From NCBI GenBank assembly GCA_017452525.1, contig JAFTMG010000045.1, forward strand, positions 1 through 48,683: DNA of 48,683 nt, read 5' to 3'. The notes below the pieces were generated by a model. That model saw only the letters and a program-made list of their open reading frames with translations. It searched no databases and was not told the origin of the DNA. The position numbers and the translations under genes were made by a program. Origin of the DNA: Clostridia bacterium (lineage in GTDB: Bacteria > Bacillota > Clostridia > Oscillospirales > CAG-272). The first letter of the stretch is position 1. Each line of letters starts with the position of its first letter. Below are positions 46,719 through 48,683 of the stretch, piece by piece.

Positions 46719-48116
46719 ATGAAAAACACGCGTCAGCACGGCGAAAAAGAGATCAGACCCTTCGGCATCCGCGACAGCATTTCGTATGCGGTGGGTGATA
46801 TCGGATGCAGCTTCAGCTTTGCACTGAAAAATTTGATGGCGATCTTTTGGACGCAGTATATGGAACTTGATCTTTGGTATTCAGCGCTCCTGATCGTGGT
46901 GCAGATCGCGGATGCGATCGCTGATCCCTTGATCGGGTCGATGATCGATGCGGACAGAAGGGAATATCGACGCAATAAGTTTCTCGTTTATATGGGTTTC
47001 GGTTCTGTGGGGCTTGCCGTGGGCGGGGCGATCTCCTTCATTCCCGTGCCGAATGCACCGCTTCTTATTAAGATGCTCATTTTCGTTTCGGGCTATGTGA
47101 TCTGGAATGCTTTTTATACCATCGTCAACGTGCCGTACGGCTCACTTTTGCCGCTGATCTCTGCTGATCCCGCAGACAGAGCATCGCTTTCCGCGTGGCG
47201 CTCCGTGGGGGCTGTGATCGGCAATATGCTCCCAACGCTTCTCCTCCCATTCATAATATATAATGAGGAAAACGATCTCATGGGAAAGCGTGTGTTTTTT
47301 GCGGCGATCGTGATGGGGGTGCTGGGATATTTTTCTTTTCGGTATATGACGGGTATGACAGTTATCCGTGAGCATCCTGCCATCGTAACAGAACCGAGAA
47401 AACGAATGAGCATCCTCATGGCGATGAAGCGGTTTTTCCGCAACCGTCCTGCCGTCGGTGTGACGATCGCCGCGATGGGAATGTTTCTCGCGGTGAATGG
47501 CGGTGCCGCAGCGGTGACGGTGCTGTTCCAGTCTTATTTTGATAACGTTGCCGCTTCGGGCATCGTACAGGTGATGGCGATGCTTCCCATCCTTTTTTTC
47601 ACACCGTTCGTCCGCCGCGCGGTGAAGCTCGGTAAAAAGGAGCTCGCTGTCTTTGGGGCGCTCGTCAGCGTTTTGGCATACGCATTGATGCTCGTTCTTC
47701 CCATCACACCTGATGGAAAGGGAATGCTTTTTTACGTGCTATGCCAGCTGCTCGGCAATCTCGGCACAGGGATCTTCGGCACGGTGAGCTGGGCGCTGAT
47801 GGCGGACAGCATTGATTACGGGGAATGGAAGGAGGGTGTGCGCGAGGAAGGCATCATCTTTTCGCTTCATTCCTTTTTCCGTAAGCTTTCGCAAGGGCTG
47901 GGGCCCGCTTTGGTGCTCGTGATGATGACGGTGCTCGGTTACGTGGGTGAAAGAGGCGGTTCGCAAACGGATGCCGTTGCGCTTCGGATGCGATATCTTG
48001 TGGCGGCGCTTTATCTCGTGGGCTCACTCATCCAGCTTCTCGGCCTTGCTGTTGTTTATAATATCAACAAAAAAACTCTCACACAAATGAACACAGCACG
48101 GCGTGAGAGAAAATGA
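46719..48116 (+). CDS. GPH-family sugar:cation symporter (MFS superfamily)
   Basis: 465 residues with about 12 membrane segments. Family marks: ISYAVGDIGCSFSFALKNLMAIFWTQYM at the start, DAIADPLIGSMIDADRREYRRNKF (MelB-type loop 2-3), and SWALMADSIDYGEWKEGVREEGIIFS in the second half. GPH transporters (MelB, XylP, GusB) carry oligosaccharides, glycosides or glucuronides with Na+ or H+. GAGG lies 8 nt before the start. It diverges from the beta-helix gene and is the only sugar transporter in the window, so it probably feeds the GH29/beta-helix enzymes. Confidence 0.9.
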   Translation: MKNTRQHGEKEIRPFGIRDSISYAVGDIGCSFSFALKNLMAIFWTQYMELDLWYSALLIVVQIADAIADPLIGSMIDADRREYRRNKFLVYMGFGSVGLAVGGAISFIPVPNAPLLIKMLIFVSGYVIWNAFYTIVNVPYGSLLPLISADPADRASLSAWRSVGAVIGNMLPTLLLPFIIYNEENDLMGKRVFFAAIVMGVLGYFSFRYMTGMTVIREHPAIVTEPRKRMSILMAMKRFFRNRPAVGVTIAAMGMFLAVNGGAAAVTVLFQSYFDNVAASGIVQVMAMLPILFFTPFVRRAVKLGKKELAVFGALVSVLAYALMLVLPITPDGKGMLFYVLCQLLGNLGTGIFGTVSWALMADSIDYGEWKEGVREEGIIFSLHSFFRKLSQGLGPALVLVMMTVLGYVGERGGSQTDAVALRMRYLVAALYLVGSLIQLLGLAVVYNINKKTLTQMNTARRERK

Positions 48117-48180
48117 ACAAAACTAAAAAACAGACCCTTTTCTCCGCAACCTCGGCGGAGATGCGGAAGACATAAAAGCA

Positions 48181-48222
48181 TCGGCAGAGAACTTGTTTTC
48201 TCTGCCGATTTGTGTTATTATG
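48181..48222 (+). repeat. promoter-like hairpin repeat upstream of the RAYT gene
   Basis: TCGGCAGAGAA pairs with TTCTCTGCCGA. The copy includes TTGTTT (48193-48198), 17 nt and TATTAT (48216-48221). It is almost identical to 32945-32984 and partly to 23178-23203. Confidence 0.75.
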
Positions 48223-48237
48223 GTGTAGGTGATGCAA

Positions 48238-48683
48238 ATGGATAATGAAAAAGAATTGCCGAAAAGAAAAGATATACGGCTCAAGAATTATGATTATAGT
48301 TCTCCCGGTGCATATTTTGTAACCATCTGTACGGAAAACAGAAAGAATTACTTTTGGAATGGATCGATTGACCCACAGGTGTTCGATTGGCACTCCGTAG
48401 GGGCGAACTGTGTTCGCCCGCAAAATCTACCATTATCCGATATAGGCAATATAGTGTTAGACGAATTGGAGCGTTGGAATCAAACGTATCCTGCGGTATC
48501 GTTGTATTCTTACGTAATTATGCCGAATCACCTACACATAATGGTCGTTATTTCTGCCGATGAATACGGGCGACCACAGGTCGCCCCTACGGTGGAACGG
48601 ATGATAAAACAATTCAAAGGTGCGGCAACAAAAAAGATTGGTGCATCTATTTGGCAAAAATCCTATATTGAACACGTGATACG
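48238..48683 (+). CDS. REP-associated tyrosine transposase (RAYT), cut by window end
   Basis: The frame is open from 48238 (ATG 48232 is also possible) to the end of the window, about 148 residues. The Y1-transposase features are clear: PKRKDIRLKNYDYSSPGAYF, VTICTENRK, the HUH motif in YVIMPNHLHIMV, then MIKQFKGAATKK and WQKSYIEHVI, in which the tyrosine is the probable catalytic residue. RAYTs are single-copy IS200-like enzymes that cut and move REP palindromes. Two REP-like palindromes (48396-48420 and 48567-48591) lie in inverted orientation inside the coding sequence and are translated in frame. Whether the rest of the gene is intact cannot be seen. Confidence 0.87.
   Translation, partial: MDNEKELPKRKDIRLKNYDYSSPGAYFVTICTENRKNYFWNGSIDPQVFDWHSVGANCVRPQNLPLSDIGNIVLDELERWNQTYPAVSLYSYVIMPNHLHIMVVISADEYGRPQVAPTVERMIKQFKGAATKKIGASIWQKSYIEHVI

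Overview
The window looks like a chromosomal piece of a low-GC-lineage Gram-positive anaerobe, most likely a gut Clostridia (Oscillospiraceae/Christensenellaceae-like). The evidence is HprK (Gram-positive carbon catabolite control), RNase M5, UppP, a PrsA-like foldase lipoprotein, two-domain peptidase U32, oligoendopeptidase F, type II thymidine kinase, strong GGAGG ribosome binding sites and many intracellular glycan enzymes. Most genes are GC-rich, while several islands and small orphan genes are clearly AT-rich. The exact taxon cannot be fixed from the sequence alone.

Layout. 163-9106: a sugar/polyol catabolic locus. A divergent UlaG-like lactonase faces a ROK-regulated operon of zinc alcohol dehydrogenase, FGGY sugar kinase, two adjacent mannitol-dehydrogenase-like proteins and a GH2 glycosidase. 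The genes mostly overlap by 4 nt, and the two transcription units share a nearly symmetrical double promoter with two operator palindromes (1023-1082). 9150-16104: an AT-rich accessory island ending at tRNA-Glu(CTC). It holds a small orphan protein, a tandem GNAT acetyltransferase, an HTH-methyltransferase fusion, a decayed serine-recombinase tail, a RloA/RloB (AbiL-like) putative phage-defence pair and an XRE regulator. 16219-23025: core functions, namely RNase M5, UppP, a U32 RNA-modifying family protein, an unknown membrane-anchored protein with a PrsA-like foldase, and HprK. A bPH-like membrane protein gene here sits between inverted repeats.

23026-33600: cardiolipin synthase, a Gfo/Idh/MocA oxidoreductase with a divergent AraC regulator, and an operon of isomerase, oligoendopeptidase F, isomerase and alpha/beta hydrolase. 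Among these are several small-gene units that share 5' leader sequence and 3' hairpins although their coding sequences are unrelated. 33604-37470: a tightly overlapping nucleotide operon (tdk, udk, two DHH phosphoesterases, surE). 37597-41667: a glycan-storage operon (eukaryote-type branching enzyme, GH130 phosphorylase, HAD phosphatase). 41836-48116: a C_GCAxxG_C_C protein, GH29 fucosidase, nitroreductase, a beta-helix protein and a GPH-family sugar symporter. The right edge cuts a REP-associated tyrosine transposase (RAYT).

The most interesting feature is a family of single-gene units. One, at 32872-33581, is a ~0.7 kb unit with ~58 bp terminal inverted repeats (the inner 30 bp are identical) around a promoter-like repeat, a MITE-like palindrome, a small zinc-ribbon gene interrupted by TGA, and a hairpin. 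Parts of the same 5' and 3' modules flank other small orphan genes (23411, 32388, 9291), and the promoter-like part precedes the RAYT gene, which itself carries two inverted REP-like palindromes inside its coding sequence.
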